NCBI GenBank assembly: GCA_018058445.1
Contig: JAGOZY010000069.1
Location: forward strand, 1-6,354
Direction: 5' to 3'
DNA length: 6,354 bases
DNA from: Negativicutes bacterium
Lineage (GTDB): Bacteria; Bacillota; Negativicutes; JAGOZY01
Part shown: positions 5,375 through 6,354 of the stretch, one piece after another
Position numbering within the stretch: the first letter of the stretch is position 1
How the letters are laid out: each line of letters opens with the position of its first letter
The notes under the pieces: generated by a model
Databases searched by the model: none
What the model was told of the DNA's origin: nothing
What the model saw: only the letters and a program-made list of their open reading frames with translations
Program-made: the position numbers and the translations under genes

Positions 5375-6354
5375 ATGGAGCGGCAGCGACTAGTAGAGAT
5401 GCAGGGAATCACAAAAATTTTCCCTGGTGGAGTTCGGGCAAATGATGGAGTGGATTTAACTCTTTATGCCGGAGAAATTCATGCTCTTTTGGGAGAAAAT
5501 GGCTCAGGTAAATCAACGTTGATGTCGGTTTTATGTGGATTATATCAGCCGACTTCTGGGGTGATCCGGATTAACGGCGAAGAAACCCGTTTTTCTTCAC
5601 CAGCTGATGCCATTCAAGCGGGAATTGGAATGGTCCACCAGCATTTTAAATTGGTAGAATCCTTATCAGTTACGGAAAATATCTTGCTGAGCGAAAGCCG
5701 TGGAAGCTTTTTACTGGATTTGCAGCAAGAAGGCGAAAAAGTCGCAGAGCTCGGTCGAAAATACGGACTGACTGTAAAGCCGGATGCGAAAATCTGGCAA
5801 CTTTCGATGGGCGAAAAGCAGCAAGTAGAAATCCTTAGAGCCCTTTATCAAGGCTCAAAAGTGATTATCCTAGATGAACCGACTGCGGTACTGACGCCGG
5901 CTGAGACAAAGTCTCTTTTCGAATATCTACGTTTTCTCGCAGCAGATGGACACGGGATCGTATTTATTTCCCACAAAATGGCTGAGATTCAGGCTCTGTG
6001 CGATCGAGTAACTGTGCTTCGAGCAGGGCGAATTAGCGGCGGATTTGTGCAGCCCCCATTTCCGGCAGCGGAGTTAGTTCGGCTGATGGTGGATCGGGAA
6101 GTCAGCTCTCAGCTTAGCCGAGTGGAGACCCGAGAAAACCCTGCCGAAGCATTGCGGATTGAAAACTTCAATGTTCAAGGTGACATGGGGCCTTTAGCAG
6201 TAAAAGACCTAAGCTTAACCCTATGCGAAGGTGAAATTTATGCAGTTGCCGGAGTTGCTGGAAATGGTCAGCGTGAACTCGTGGAAGCCCTATCCGGTAT
6301 GCGTCCTGCCGAATCAGGAAAAGTATTTCTTTACGGACAAGATGTCACCCATCT
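5375..6354 (+). CDS. ABC transporter ATP-binding protein for BMP-type purine/nucleoside uptake, NupO-like (5' part)
   Basis: This is the energy-coupling ATPase of the importer whose binding protein is encoded just upstream. The frame is open from the ATG at 5375 to the window end (326 codons). Full-length relatives have about 500 residues, so the C-terminal part is missing only because the window stops. Domain 1 has Walker A GENGSGKST (40-48), Q-loop Gln89 in MVHQHFKL, signature LSMGEKQ (143-149), Walker B VIILDEPT (163-170) and His200 in FISHKM. Domain 2 starts at about residue 260. Its nucleotide site AVAGVAGNGQREL (290-302) lacks the P-loop lysine, as is normal for the twin-domain sugar/nucleoside ATPases (RbsA, MglA, NupO). 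The site AGGAGAGGGG (5358-5367) supports the start. Two permease genes are expected downstream. Expression depends on the guanine riboswitch and on read-through of the 5290-5321 hairpin. Confidence 0.95.
   Translation, partial: MERQRLVEMQGITKIFPGGVRANDGVDLTLYAGEIHALLGENGSGKSTLMSVLCGLYQPTSGVIRINGEETRFSSPADAIQAGIGMVHQHFKLVESLSVTENILLSESRGSFLLDLQQEGEKVAELGRKYGLTVKPDAKIWQLSMGEKQQVEILRALYQGSKVIILDEPTAVLTPAETKSLFEYLRFLAADGHGIVFISHKMAEIQALCDRVTVLRAGRISGGFVQPPFPAAELVRLMVDREVSSQLSRVETRENPAEALRIENFNVQGDMGPLAVKDLSLTLCEGEIYAVAGVAGNGQRELVEALSGMRPAESGKVFLYGQDVTH

Overview
The window reads as chromosomal DNA of a low-to-moderate GC Bacillota (Firmicutes) bacterium. The grounds are strong purine-rich Shine-Dalgarno sites, near-consensus sigma-A-type promoters, intrinsic terminators with long T-runs, a lipoprotein signal peptide on a BMP-family binding protein, and a purine riboswitch acting by transcription attenuation. 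A cobalamin cluster with the cobO-cbiA-cobQ order fits an anaerobic clostridial or Negativicutes-type genome. The genus cannot be fixed from the sequence. All genes lie on the plus strand.

Region 1 (1-3289) is the end of a corrinoid-modification operon. It holds the 3' part of the cob(I)alamin adenosyltransferase gene (cobO/btuR), then cobyrinate a,c-diamide synthase (cbiA) and cobyric acid synthase (cobQ/cbiP). The encoded enzymes adenosylate the corrin ring, amidate side chains a and c, then amidate b, d, e and g to give adenosylcobyric acid. The genes are closely spaced and probably co-transcribed from a promoter upstream of the window.

Region 2 (3290-3955) is a single-gene unit for a small XRE/Cro-type DNA-binding regulator. 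It has a good promoter, a leader with an unusual nested inverted repeat, a choice of start codons, and its own strong terminator. Its target is unknown.

Region 3 (3958-6354) is a purine-uptake operon. A consensus-like promoter begins 3 bases after the preceding terminator. It drives a leader with a complete guanine-type purine riboswitch aptamer, a visible antiterminator and an intrinsic terminator. Downstream come a BMP/PnrA-type lipoprotein binding protein, an attenuator-like hairpin, and a twin-domain ATPase that runs off the window; permease genes are expected next. When guanine is plentiful the aptamer should favour termination and shut off the importer.

The most notable observations are the riboswitch details (C at the base-specificity position, both kissing loops one base short, a U in place of a usual A in J1/2, and an explicit antiterminator pairing), the nested inverted repeat in front of the XRE gene, and the hairpin between the binding-protein and ATPase genes. 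No clearly new multi-gene system is seen.
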